DNA of 9,915 nucleotides, taken from assembly GCA_028275295.1 (NCBI GenBank), contig JAPWUY010000029.1, positions 1 to 9,915 of the forward strand. The letters run 5' to 3'. Below are positions 1 to 6,050 of this stretch, piece after piece. The notes below the pieces were generated by a model, which saw only the letters and a program-made list of their open reading frames with translations, ran no database searches and was not told the DNA's origin. The DNA is from Thermodesulfobacteriota bacterium (GTDB lineage Bacteria > Desulfobacterota > Desulfocorpusculales > Desulfocorpusculum). Every line of letters begins with the position of its first letter. Position 1 is the stretch's first letter. The position numbers were made by a program, and so were the translations under genes.

Positions 1-53
1 TTGAAGCTTTTCTTTAGATTTCTCACGCTGAGTATCGTGGCCTTTCTTTTCAT
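1..53 (-). CDS. phnL: C-P lyase ABC ATPase PhnL, N-terminal fragment cut by window edge
   Basis: Only the first 17 codons are inside the window. On the minus strand an ATG at 53 follows a GAGAGG ribosome binding site 5 nt away and reads MKRKATILSVRNLKKSF. This is the usual opening beta-strand of an ABC ATPase ('L-x-V-x-N-L-x-K-x-F'), ending just before where the Walker A would come. It starts 19 bp after the phnK stop, and in known C-P lyase operons phnL follows phnK. PhnL is an ABC-type ATPase needed for the PhnI reaction that joins the phosphonate to ribose triphosphate; in structural work it binds on top of the PhnK dimer. The name rests on position plus a short ABC-like N-terminus, so a different ABC protein is possible but less likely. 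Confidence 0.72.
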   Translation of the reverse strand, partial: MKRKATILSVRNLKKSF

Positions 54-72
54 GGCAACCTCTCTCGGTGTT

Positions 73-930
73 TCACGTGAGGGCGCTGGCGACTAGTTGT
101 TGTGTGTATGGGTGCTGAGGGTCGCTCAATATCTGATCGGTCAACCCCGCCTCCACTACTCGCCCAAATCTCATGACAAGAGTTCTCGTGGTGAGAAGCC
201 TGATCACCCCGAGATCGTGACTAACTATCACCACTGGGAGGCCAGTGTCCCACTGGATGCGCCTGATGAGATCCAGGACGGAGGCTTGGACGGAGACGTC
301 GAGACCCGATGTGGGCTCATCCAAAAGGAGCACAGAGGGATTGCAAGCGAGGGCTCTCGCAATTTGGACACGCTGCTGCATTCCACCTGAAAAGGAGCGA
401 ATGGGACAGTCGGCTCGGTCAGTTGGCAGTTCCACACGGTTGAACAGATCCATCACTCTCGCTCTTATTGCTCCAAAGTTCGGCCTGTGGTGGTTCACTA
501 GCAGGGGCTCTGCCACGTTCGCCCCAGCGGTGAGCCCCATACGAAGGCCCAGATGAGGGGACTGGTACACAACTGCCAGGAGCCTGGTCCGGATGGTTCT
601 CTTCTGTTGCCAGGAACAAGTGAATAGGTCCCTACGGCCATTGTCCACCTCCTTATGGTAGAGCGATCCAGAACATGGATCCTCATCCAGGTGAAGGCAC
701 CTGAGGAGGCTGGACTTACCAGATCCCGACTCGCCCACTATGCCCAATACTTCACTCTCGAAAAGCTCGAAGCTAATGCCGTGAAATGCGACTATGCTGA
801 GACACTTGGGACATACATTTCTCCCATGTTCGGGACCTGTCAGCTCCACGCAATGAGGACATCCAGGGCCGTAAATCTTTCCCACATTGTCCACTCTCAG
901 GACGGGAGAACACTGTCCGCGGCTGGCCAT
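73..930 (-). CDS. phnK: C-P lyase ABC ATPase PhnK with an N-terminal tetracysteine insertion
   Basis: PhnK is the ABC-type ATPase that docks on the PhnGHIJ core during phosphonate breakdown in the cytoplasm; it is not a transporter. Numbered from ATG 930 (285 aa), the protein shows Walker A GESGSGKS (66-73), Q-loop Gln123, signature SGGMQ (181-185), Walker B LLLDEP (201-206), D-loop SGLD (208-211) and switch His238. The C-terminus 'HPYTQQLVASAL' is typical of PhnK and the oligopeptide-importer ATPases. Between the first strand and Walker A lies an extra segment with CPHC at 24-27 and CPKC at 40-43 (C-X2-C-X12-C-X2-C), absent from E. coli PhnK and likely a metal-binding knuckle. Start choice: an in-frame GTG at 939 exists, but AAGGAG (overlapping the phnJ TAA) lies 8 nt before ATG 930, which is better. 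The gap to phnJ is 12 bp. Confidence 0.93.
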   Translation of the reverse strand: MASRGQCSPVLRVDNVGKIYGPGCPHCVELTGPEHGRNVCPKCLSIVAFHGISFELFESEVLGIVGESGSGKSSLLRCLHLDEDPCSGSLYHKEVDNGRRDLFTCSWQQKRTIRTRLLAVVYQSPHLGLRMGLTAGANVAEPLLVNHHRPNFGAIRARVMDLFNRVELPTDRADCPIRSFSGGMQQRVQIARALACNPSVLLLDEPTSGLDVSVQASVLDLIRRIQWDTGLPVVIVSHDLGVIRLLTTRTLVMRFGRVVEAGLTDQILSDPQHPYTQQLVASALT

Positions 931-942
931 CTCCTGCACTCC

Positions 943-1881
943 TTAGATTCTTGCGTCTTTTTTCAAGATCAGGGCCCTACCCTTGGCTCGAGAAACTTCA
1001 AGCCTTTTTCTCGAGCAGAAATCTGTGTCAGAGCAGCACCATCTGGAGCCCAGACCATCCTCTCGGGGAATTTCGTCGAGAAAAGAATCCCTCGACCCGC
1101 AAAGTTCGCAGGCCTTTCCCCGCTGATCCTCTACGGTGAACGGGACATCCTCGAACTCCAAGGGCTCCACCGAAGTGTGAGGCGGAACAGCGTAAAGCCT
1201 CTTCTCCCTTCCCGCGCCGAACAAGAGTAGGGCTTCGTTTCTGTTGAGTTTAGGAATGTCCCATCTGGGGATGGGAGATGGATCCATAACGTATCGGCCA
1301 TGAACCAGTACCGGATACCTCGCACCGACGGTCACCCTGCCCCAGCGGACGGTTTCCTCGTAAAGTCTCACCCACATGAGACCGTAGTCCCCCTCAGCAT
1401 GCATCCTCCGGCAGAGCTCGACCTTGGGTTCCACTTCCCTCAGTGGTTCTGGGATGGGAACCTGGAAGACGAGAATCTGACCCTGCTTCAGCGGCGTGTC
1501 TGGCACTCTGTGTCGCGTCTGGATGAGAGTGGCCATTGTGGTCTCTGTGGTCACCTCGCACCCAGTCATCATGGAGATAAAGCGCTTCAAATTCACAGCG
1601 TTCACCGAATCATCACAGCCCTGATCTATCACTTTCAGACGGTCCTCAGGACCGATGATGCTGAGGGTTATTTGCAGGCCACCGGTTCCCCATCCCCTGG
1701 CAATGGGAATCTCGGGACTGGAGTAAGGGACCTGATACCCGGGTATCGCCACCGCTTTCAGGATCTTCCTTCGAATCTCACGCTTGATCTCCTCGTTCAG
1801 ATAGCCAAAGTTATAGCCCGTTGACGGACCGTTAAAGAAAAGAGAAGACTCGACACCTTTCGCGACGGTGCTTAGTTTCAT
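943..1881 (-). CDS. phnJ: Alpha-D-ribose 1-methylphosphonate 5-phosphate C-P lyase PhnJ (radical SAM)
   Basis: PhnJ is the [4Fe-4S]/S-adenosylmethionine radical enzyme that cleaves the C-P bond, releasing the alkane and the cyclic phosphate. The 312-aa product contains the PhnJ-specific cysteine set C258-X2-C261-X21-C283-X5-C289, the same spacing as E. coli C241/C244/C266/C272 (three cluster ligands plus the thiyl-radical cysteine). An extra Cys282 adjoins the third. Gly48 in 'AIPGYQ' aligns with the E. coli glycyl-radical Gly32. Other conserved stretches are GWGTGG, LIQTRHR, FQVPIPEPLR, RYVMDPSPIP and FGAGREKR. The protein has about 16 extra N-terminal and about 15 extra C-terminal residues relative to E. 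coli. A start at 1962 would overlap phnI heavily. ATG 1881 has AGGAGG 8 nt upstream and overlaps the phnI stop as ATGA, implying translational coupling. Confidence 0.97.
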   Translation of the reverse strand: MKLSTVAKGVESSLFFNGPSTGYNFGYLNEEIKREIRRKILKAVAIPGYQVPYSSPEIPIARGWGTGGLQITLSIIGPEDRLKVIDQGCDDSVNAVNLKRFISMMTGCEVTTETTMATLIQTRHRVPDTPLKQGQILVFQVPIPEPLREVEPKVELCRRMHAEGDYGLMWVRLYEETVRWGRVTVGARYPVLVHGRYVMDPSPIPRWDIPKLNRNEALLLFGAGREKRLYAVPPHTSVEPLEFEDVPFTVEDQRGKACELCGSRDSFLDEIPREDGLGSRWCCSDTDFCSRKRLEVSRAKGRALILKKDARI

Positions 1882-2939
1882 TTCTTCTGCCTCCTCACCC
1901 CTCTGAGCTGGTTTAAATCTGCTTGAAAAGTGACGTAATGTGGCAATTTGTAGTGAAGGCAAAAGCCCATGGCTTCGATACCGTCCGTGTGAAGAAGGAC
2001 AAATTCCTGATCTTGGGCGGGAGTCTCACAGACATCCATTTGCATGGTCCTGTCAAGGACTGCCATACTTATTGCCTTGAGCTCATTCTGTCCGAAACAG
2101 AGCCCGTAACCCATGGTGAAGTGAGGATCATCTTGGTCCTCTCCTCTCTCCATCCGGCTTATGACTTCGCATTCGGTTACTCGAATCCATCCCAAGGGCC
2201 TTCCCTCCAAGCAAACAGGGACATCTCCAACCCTGAGCTCTCCTATAGCCGGGTGGATTTGGCCATAACCCCTCATGCTCGAATATGCCAAAGCGAGAAG
2301 CCCACCAGTCTCCCCTCGCGCCAAAAACTGGAGCCTCGCGCTCCGACTTGTGGGGATGGAGACAGTCTCCATGGTGATGTCCGTCAAGATTCGTGGCGCT
2401 GATGGAGGGCTGACCAGCAGGCCCTGCTCGCGAAGGATGTCGACTATCTTGGGAAAACTGTCCGGAATGGGTATTCCGGCCCGTGCCAGATTTTCCAAAG
2501 CCTTCTTCGCGCGGATCCTAGCCTGATGAAGATTTTCAAATAGATCGAAACGAATGAACCTCAAACCGTAGTCAGGTGTCGCACCCAGGATTTGCCCCCC
2601 AGGAACGTCTTTAAAAGCAGCGCTTATCCTTCGGTGAACCCTCATCTTCCGCGTGTCGATCGGGTCTGTATACCCTCTCCTGGGAACAGAGGAGCGAAAA
2701 GCCCTCACAAGGAAGGCTGCCTCAAAGGAATCGCCGAGCGCCTGTTTCAAGGCGTATGCGGCTAATTTGGGCCAGTACAATCCACCCTCTCCCATCACCC
2801 GGTCCACAGCCAGAGCAAACTGCTCGAGGATCTGATGTACCTCAATGGGCTCGCTCTCATGGCCGAATGTCTTGGCAACCAACAATTCCTCAGAATTTAG
2901 GATGGCTTTCTCTCCTCCTTTCACAGCTACGTAACCCAT
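1878..2939 (-). CDS. phnI: Alpha-D-ribose 1-methylphosphonate 5-triphosphate synthase subunit PhnI
   Basis: PhnI is the nucleosidase-type subunit that, with PhnG, PhnH and PhnL, displaces adenine from ATP with the phosphonate to give the ribosyl triphosphate. The 353-aa protein (E. coli 354) matches along its length: MGYVAVKGGEKAI at the start, LAVDRVMGEGG, ERRISA-like VHRRISAAFKDVPGGQ (about 103-118), the LALAYSSMRGYG block, TECE, HFTMGYGL, and C-terminal LPHYVTFQA. His329 and His334 (H-X4-H) align with E. coli His328/His333, which hold a zinc ion at the PhnI-PhnJ interface. The start ATG has AGGAG about 10 nt upstream and follows the phnH stop by 1 bp. The region between about 120 and 185 is the most divergent from E. 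coli. Confidence 0.97.
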   Translation of the reverse strand: MGYVAVKGGEKAILNSEELLVAKTFGHESEPIEVHQILEQFALAVDRVMGEGGLYWPKLAAYALKQALGDSFEAAFLVRAFRSSVPRRGYTDPIDTRKMRVHRRISAAFKDVPGGQILGATPDYGLRFIRFDLFENLHQARIRAKKALENLARAGIPIPDSFPKIVDILREQGLLVSPPSAPRILTDITMETVSIPTSRSARLQFLARGETGGLLALAYSSMRGYGQIHPAIGELRVGDVPVCLEGRPLGWIRVTECEVISRMERGEDQDDPHFTMGYGLCFGQNELKAISMAVLDRTMQMDVCETPAQDQEFVLLHTDGIEAMGFCLHYKLPHYVTFQADLNQLRGVRRQKK

Positions 2940-2940
2940 T

Positions 2941-3546
2941 TCACCCTCTCCTAGGCTTCAGCACCTCTATCTCACAAGCCCGCGGGATCCCGAGCACGTT
3001 TCCTTCCCGGTCAAATAAGAAGGCCTCGAAGCCCATGGGATACTCGAAACAGAGTTTTCCCCTCTGTGAGGCCCAGTCCAGCACAGCCGCGGAAACCCTT
3101 AGACTTAGCCTTCCTTTCACGCCTGGTCCCGCGAAACCTAGCAGCCCGGCATCGCCTTTGATCCCCTCTTCCACGTAAACGAAAAGAGTTGCCCCTTCTT
3201 CAGGAGCAAGGAGACTTCCGCGCTTCAGGGACAGTAACTCCGAAGCACTCGCCTCGACTCCGCTGAGAACGAAGTCGGCTTCCTCCAGCTCAGCAAGCTT
3301 GACCCTCATCCCTCTGGAAATCTCTTCGGCCCATAGTCTTCCCCTCTCAGTAAGGCCCGAGACGGTGACTTTCTCATCCAGTAGGCACTCGCAGGCGAGA
3401 AGAAGTGGGCTTGGGACGGAAACAAGTCTATTTTTTCTTTCAATGGGCAGATCGAGTCTCGCAAGGGTCCCGGGCCTGCTCAGGACATGGAGTAGTGTTC
3501 GATAGCATCTCTGGACCCTTAGAACCTCCTCAGTGAGTGTGAACAT
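2941..3546 (-). CDS. phnH: C-P lyase core subunit PhnH
   Basis: PhnH is a non-catalytic, PLP-transferase-like-fold subunit of the PhnG2H2I2J2 core complex and is required for the PhnI reaction. The 201-aa product fits the family (E. coli 194 aa). The N-terminal helix 'VQRCYRTLLHVLSRPGTLARL' resembles E. coli '[20 protein letters not shown]'. 'GSLLAPEEGATLFVYVE' (about 131-147) matches 'GTAVAPEAGATLILQV', followed by a 'TGAGI'-type FAGPGVKG turn. The C-terminus 'YPMGFEAFLFDREGNVLGIPRA' matches the family '[21 protein letters not shown]' segment. The ATG is preceded by AGGAG with a 9-nt spacer; 16 bp separate it from the phnG stop. Family assignment is secure although sequence identity to E. 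coli is modest. Confidence 0.92.
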   Translation of the reverse strand: MFTLTEEVLRVQRCYRTLLHVLSRPGTLARLDLPIERKNRLVSVPSPLLLACECLLDEKVTVSGLTERGRLWAEEISRGMRVKLAELEEADFVLSGVEASASELLSLKRGSLLAPEEGATLFVYVEEGIKGDAGLLGFAGPGVKGRLSLRVSAAVLDWASQRGKLCFEYPMGFEAFLFDREGNVLGIPRACEIEVLKPRRG

Positions 3547-3562
3547 GGGCTCGCGCTCCTAA

Positions 3563-3994
3563 TCATGTAAGGTTCATGGTCTCGAAAGTTACCCTAGTGC
3601 TGCCCAGTGCCCTGGAAGTCTTTTGCCTGACCTCCTCCAGCCTTTGTTTTTCCATCTCGAATTCTTCCGCCATTTCATTCAGAACGTTGGGCGCTAGAGT
3701 TATTGCAGCCTCAAGCAAAGCCAGGGCCAATGCGCGAGGAGAATCATCGAAAAGTGCCCTGCCACTAAATTTCCGTCCCCGATAGAGCACCTCGCACTCG
3801 CTGAAAAGGATCTCCCCCACACAGAAAAGCTCTCCGGCTGCCGACTCCTCAGCTACGGCCATGCACAGGGTCCTTGTGGGATCCTTGAAGACCTGGATAT
3901 CACCCATTTTCACCCACATTTTCTTGGTCCATTCATTTACTGCAGAGGGCGAGGCCTCTAGGAAAAGCCATCTAATCTCTTCGCTGTCCTTCAT
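3563..3994 (-). CDS. phnG: C-P lyase core subunit PhnG
   Basis: PhnG is the small subunit of the C-P lyase core and, with PhnH, I and L, is needed to form the ribosyl-triphosphate phosphonate. The 143-aa product is close to the usual 145-150 aa. Recognisable parts are the internal 'GELFCVGEILFSECEVLYRGRKFSGRAL' region, corresponding to the E. coli 'GERFFAGDATLTRAAVRL' strand pair, the 'ALALALLEAAI' helix (E. coli 'HAERCALIDALM'), and the C-terminal 'STRVTFETM' (E. coli 'ATRVDFFTM'). An in-frame ATG at 4084 would add 30 basic residues, but ATG 3994 has a strong GGAGG at 7 nt and fits family length. It is the first gene of the phn operon, about 73 bp downstream of a Pho-box-like array. Confidence 0.93.
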   Translation of the reverse strand: MKDSEEIRWLFLEASPSAVNEWTKKMWVKMGDIQVFKDPTRTLCMAVAEESAAGELFCVGEILFSECEVLYRGRKFSGRALFDDSPRALALALLEAAITLAPNVLNEMAEEFEMEKQRLEEVRQKTSRALGSTRVTFETMNLT

Positions 3995-4050
3995 CTCGTT
4001 CCCTCCTTTGATTTTTATCCAAGCTCCGCCTCTCCTCTGTCTTCGCCTCA

Positions 4051-4095
4051 AGGGTAAAACCTCTTTGTGACACCACCGTGGCACTCAGCTCACAA
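4051..4095 (-). promoter_or_regulatory. Pho-box-like array and promoter upstream of phnG
   Basis: Read on the minus strand, three heptamers start exactly 11 bp apart: TTGTGAG (4095-4089), GTGCCAC (4084-4078) and GTGTCAC (4073-4067). The E. coli Pho box is two CTGTCAT/C heptamers separated by 4 bp, so the 11-bp period is the same. The last heptamer matches 6 of 7 positions of CTGTCAC, the others fewer. Ten nt after it is TACCCT (4056-4051), a poor -10 but at the classical PhoB-promoter distance. The same stretch also contains dyads (TTGTGA/TCACAA and CCACCGTGG), so a dimeric repressor operator is the alternative reading. Confidence 0.5.
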
Positions 4096-4196
4096 GTTGT
4101 TGAAGAGAGAAGATCCCTAGTTCTGGAAAATGAGTGGCTGCCCAACACCCCTTGTATTTGCGCCCCAACCCCAACCGGGAGAGATGCAGATTGACC

Positions 4197-4263
4197 TACG
4201 AGGCAGCCGAACGGCTCGATAGCCTCATCCGGATGCGGGGCTTTCGCCTTCAGGGGGTCTCTA
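4197..4263 (-). other. Inverted-repeat-rich segment between the regulator gene and phnG
   Basis: The 366-bp gap 3995-4360 has no convincing gene. It holds a cluster of short perfect inverted repeats: GAGGC/GCCTC (4200-4204 and 4222-4226) surrounding AGCCG-AA-CGGCT (4205-4216), a palindrome CATCCGGATG (4226-4235), and GGC-GAAA-GCC (minus strand, 4248-4239), with GACC/GGTC able to close the group. It may be a structured RNA element or relic sequence. It lies upstream of the putative phnG promoter, so it need not be part of the phn leader. I do not recognise it as a known riboswitch. Confidence 0.3.
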
Positions 4264-4346
4264 CTGATGTCCATTGGAAGTGCCAAATTCTGCTGATCTG
4301 CGCACGCTTAGGAACATGGGCTCGGCTTGGGCAGGGTAACTTTGCG

Positions 4347-4368
4347 AAAAAGAGGGCCACCTAGCCTC
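4347..4368 (-). terminator. Weak intrinsic terminator at the end of the response-regulator gene
   Basis: On the minus strand GAGGC (4368-4364) can pair with GCCCTC (4357-4352, one bulged C), followed at once by five T residues (4351-4347). The stem overlaps the TAG stop of the regulator gene. The hairpin is short, so termination may be partial, and some read-through into the phn genes is possible. Confidence 0.33.
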
Positions 4369-5044
4369 GAAACCTATAGCCTATACCCCGAAGGGTCTCT
4401 ATCCTGTCCTTGGCAACCCCCATTTTTCTCCTCAGTCTTTTAATGTGGGTGTCCACCGTCCTGGCATACACATCGCAGGATTGACCCCACACCCGGTCTA
4501 GAAGGACCTCCCTAGTGAGGACCTTTCCAGCGTTTTGGACCAACTCGCAGAGGAGTCTGAACTCGGTAGGAGTGAGAACTACCTCTTTTCCCTCCACCTC
4601 TACTCTGAAACCATCCGGATCGATGAAAATGCCGGAGACCCCCATCGTCTTCTTAGCATTCATGGGCTCGTGTCGACGCCGGAGGATGGCCAGGACACGC
4701 AATACTAGCTCTTTCGGGCTGAAAGGCTTCGTCACGTAATCTTCTGCCCCGAGCTCGAAGCCGAGGATTCTGTCCCTTTCCTCTCCCAGGGCAGTGAGCA
4801 TGACAACGGGGATGAGCCTCGTGCGGTCGTTCTGTTTGATGCGGCGACAGACCTCTCTTCCATCCATCTGCGGAAGCATTATGTCCAAAATGATGAGATC
4901 GGGCTTTTCCCTCGAAACAAGGGCAATGGCTTCCATCCCCGTTCTCGCCTTCAGGACTCGCATGCCCGCCTTCTCCAAGGCATGGGCTACAACCTCCAGT
5001 ATGTCGTCATCGTCCTCTACTACCAGGATCTTAAGGGGCCCCAC
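4361..5044 (-). CDS. PhoB/OmpR-family response regulator
   Basis: This is a two-domain DNA-binding response regulator. From GTG 5044 the product is 227 aa (E. coli PhoB 229). The receiver domain (about 4-118) has acidic pocket Glu10-Asp11, phospho-acceptor Asp54 in LDIMLP, Thr84, Tyr103 and Lys106 in YVTKPF. The OmpR winged helix (about 132-227) has 'LTPTEFRLL', recognition helix 'RTVDTHIKRLRRKMG' and the C-terminal hairpin 'ETLRGIGYRFRG', all very PhoB-like. An upstream GTG at 5083 is in frame, but the likely -10 (5090-5085) would place the RNA start inside or after it, and the receiver normally begins a few residues before ILVVEDD. Therefore GTG 5044, with a weak GGGGA at 9 nt, is preferred. 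It lies upstream of the phn operon on the same strand. No sensor kinase is visible in the window. Confidence 0.92.
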   Translation of the reverse strand: MGPLKILVVEDDDDILEVVAHALEKAGMRVLKARTGMEAIALVSREKPDLIILDIMLPQMDGREVCRRIKQNDRTRLIPVVMLTALGEERDRILGFELGAEDYVTKPFSPKELVLRVLAILRRRHEPMNAKKTMGVSGIFIDPDGFRVEVEGKEVVLTPTEFRLLCELVQNAGKVLTREVLLDRVWGQSCDVYARTVDTHIKRLRRKMGVAKDRIETLRGIGYRFRG

Positions 5045-5084
5045 CTCTCTACTTCCCCGGAGCACAGGACCAATGGGCCTCACC

Positions 5085-5145
5085 TATAAATCGTGGTAAA
5101 AGAAGATCACAGAGGGATCGCAGAAATGGGACAAAAGGGTGACAA
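5085..5145 (-). promoter_or_regulatory. Tandem (four-repeat) Pho-box-like array and promoter of the regulator gene
   Basis: On the minus strand four heptamers start at exact 11-bp intervals: TTGTCAC (5145), TTGTCCC (5134), CTGCGAT (5123) and CTGTGAT (5112). Each resembles CTGTCAT/C with 4-bp spacers between, which is the arrangement of two adjacent Pho boxes. Fifteen nt after the last one is TTTATA (5090-5085), a fair -10 hexamer; E. coli examples usually have about 10 nt here. This suggests autoregulation by the PhoB-like protein. The repeat pattern is seen directly; the binding protein is inferred. Confidence 0.6.
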
Positions 5146-5603
5146 TCATCGGGATACCCCTGGACTCCAGGAATCTCCGGTACAGTTAGGCTCACTGAAA
5201 GGGGTCAGGATGAGTCGGGAGGGCGATTTGCAGTGAGTCGAGGGAGTTATGGGATGCGGGGGAGAGAGGTTTACCTTCTGTCTATGGCATGAAGAATGAG
5301 AGGCCAGGCTTTGGGTTTGGAATTCGGGGATTCCTCAGGGACAAGTCTGAGCCCTCGAGCTTTTTGGTGGACTTGGGAGGGGGACCTGGAGGAAGGGGCA
5401 ATCTCTGGGAGTGATGAGGCTCATGGAACGGGAGGGCACTTGATGTGGTTTCTCTCCTCTCCGTGAGGCAAATACATTTTCGGCGTCCTCGGTGGGAAAG
5501 GTGGATCTTCTCCGGGGGGTGGCCAGAGCTTTTTGAGACCAAATGCCACCCCGGGATCGAGAGGACGTTTCGAGCCAGTGGCTGGGGGAAGAAAGAGCGA
5601 GTG
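5146..5603. other. Spacer between the divergent regulator and ridA genes, no supported gene
   Basis: About 460 bp with no credible coding frame: the frames present are short, lack ribosome sites and have skewed composition. It contains two inverted repeats without T-tracts: CTCACTG/CAGTGAG (5191-5197 and 5231-5237, extendable by AAA/TTT across a bulge) and GGGGTGGC/GCCACCCC (5516-5523 and 5545-5552, 21-nt loop). The second sits about 90 bp before the ridA start and could be an operator or RNA hairpin. No terminator was found here. Confidence 0.4.
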
Positions 5604-5612
5604 TGGTAAAAT
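5604..5612 (+). promoter_or_regulatory. Extended -10 promoter candidate for ridA
   Basis: TG-G-TAAAAT (5604-5612) is an extended -10 element with 5 of 6 matches to TATAAT. No good -35 lies 17 bp upstream (GGGGGA), which is tolerated for extended -10 promoters. It would give a leader of about 25 nt carrying the AGGAGG ribosome site of ridA. Confidence 0.45.
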
Positions 5613-5643
5613 CGGGAAGAACTTCTCTCAGGAGGTCACTGCA

Positions 5644-6042
5644 ATGGAGCCAAAAGGAATCTTCACCCCGAAGGCCCCATCCCCCATCGGTCCTTATCAG
5701 CAGGCAATTGTCGTGGGTGATCTATTGTTCACATCGGGCCAGATAGGCATCGATCCCTCCACAGGGAAGCTCGTTCCAGGAGGGGTCGAAAGGGAAGCGG
5801 AGAGGATTTTCCGGTCCCTCTCGGCAATCCTGGAAGAGGCTGGATCGTCTCCAGCCCAGGTGATCAAGGTCAATATCTTCCTTGTCGACCTGGGCCATTT
5901 CAGCCTCGTGAACAGTATATACGAGAAATTTTTGGGAGATTCGAGACCAGCTAGGACAACTGTTCAGGTTGCAGGGCTACCCATGGGAGCTGCCATTGAG
6001 GTGGACCTCGTAGCCAGAATCTCGAGGCCCCGGAAGGAGTGA
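5644..6042 (+). CDS. ridA: RidA family reactive intermediate (enamine/imine) deaminase
   Basis: RidA proteins (formerly YjgF/YER057c/UK114) hydrolyse reactive enamine/imine intermediates, such as 2-aminoacrylate from PLP dehydratases, to ketoacids plus ammonia in the cytoplasm as homotrimers. The 132-aa product has the family hallmarks: 'IGPYQQA' with Tyr18, 'FTSGQIGIDPSTGK' with Ser31, 'ILEEAG', 'NIFLVDL', 'VNSIYEKF', and the C-terminal 'RPARTTVQVAGLPMGAAIEVDLVA' region split around Arg104 and Glu119, which match E. coli Arg105 and Glu120 of the active site. The presence of this Arg places it with true RidA-type deaminases rather than inactive relatives. ATG 5644 has AGGAGG with an 8-nt spacer; longer in-frame extensions to 5533 lack a ribosome site and family similarity. 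Confidence 0.95.
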   Translation: MEPKGIFTPKAPSPIGPYQQAIVVGDLLFTSGQIGIDPSTGKLVPGGVEREAERIFRSLSAILEEAGSSPAQVIKVNIFLVDLGHFSLVNSIYEKFLGDSRPARTTVQVAGLPMGAAIEVDLVARISRPRKE

Positions 6043-6050
6043 GGAGTCAG

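Noticed and set aside
655..1824. Long plus-strand frames (655-1230, 1300-1824) opposite phnK and phnJ
   Set aside because: They lie antisense to genes with complete catalytic motifs, have unnatural composition and no family resemblance.
4065..4095. CRP/FNR-type site TTGTGA...TCACAA before phnG
   Set aside because: The half-sites are 19 bp apart instead of the 6 bp (CRP) or 4 bp (FNR) required; the 11-bp direct repeats explain the region better.
3972..4286. Minus-strand 104-codon frame running from the regulator-phnG gap into phnG
   Set aside because: No ribosome site at its ATG, it overlaps the phnG start in another frame, its tail is just the out-of-frame ribosome-site region, and it would span the putative phn promoter.
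5282..5542. Minus-strand 86-codon frame in the divergent spacer
   Set aside because: Pro/Ser/Arg-rich low-quality translation with no ribosome site or motif.
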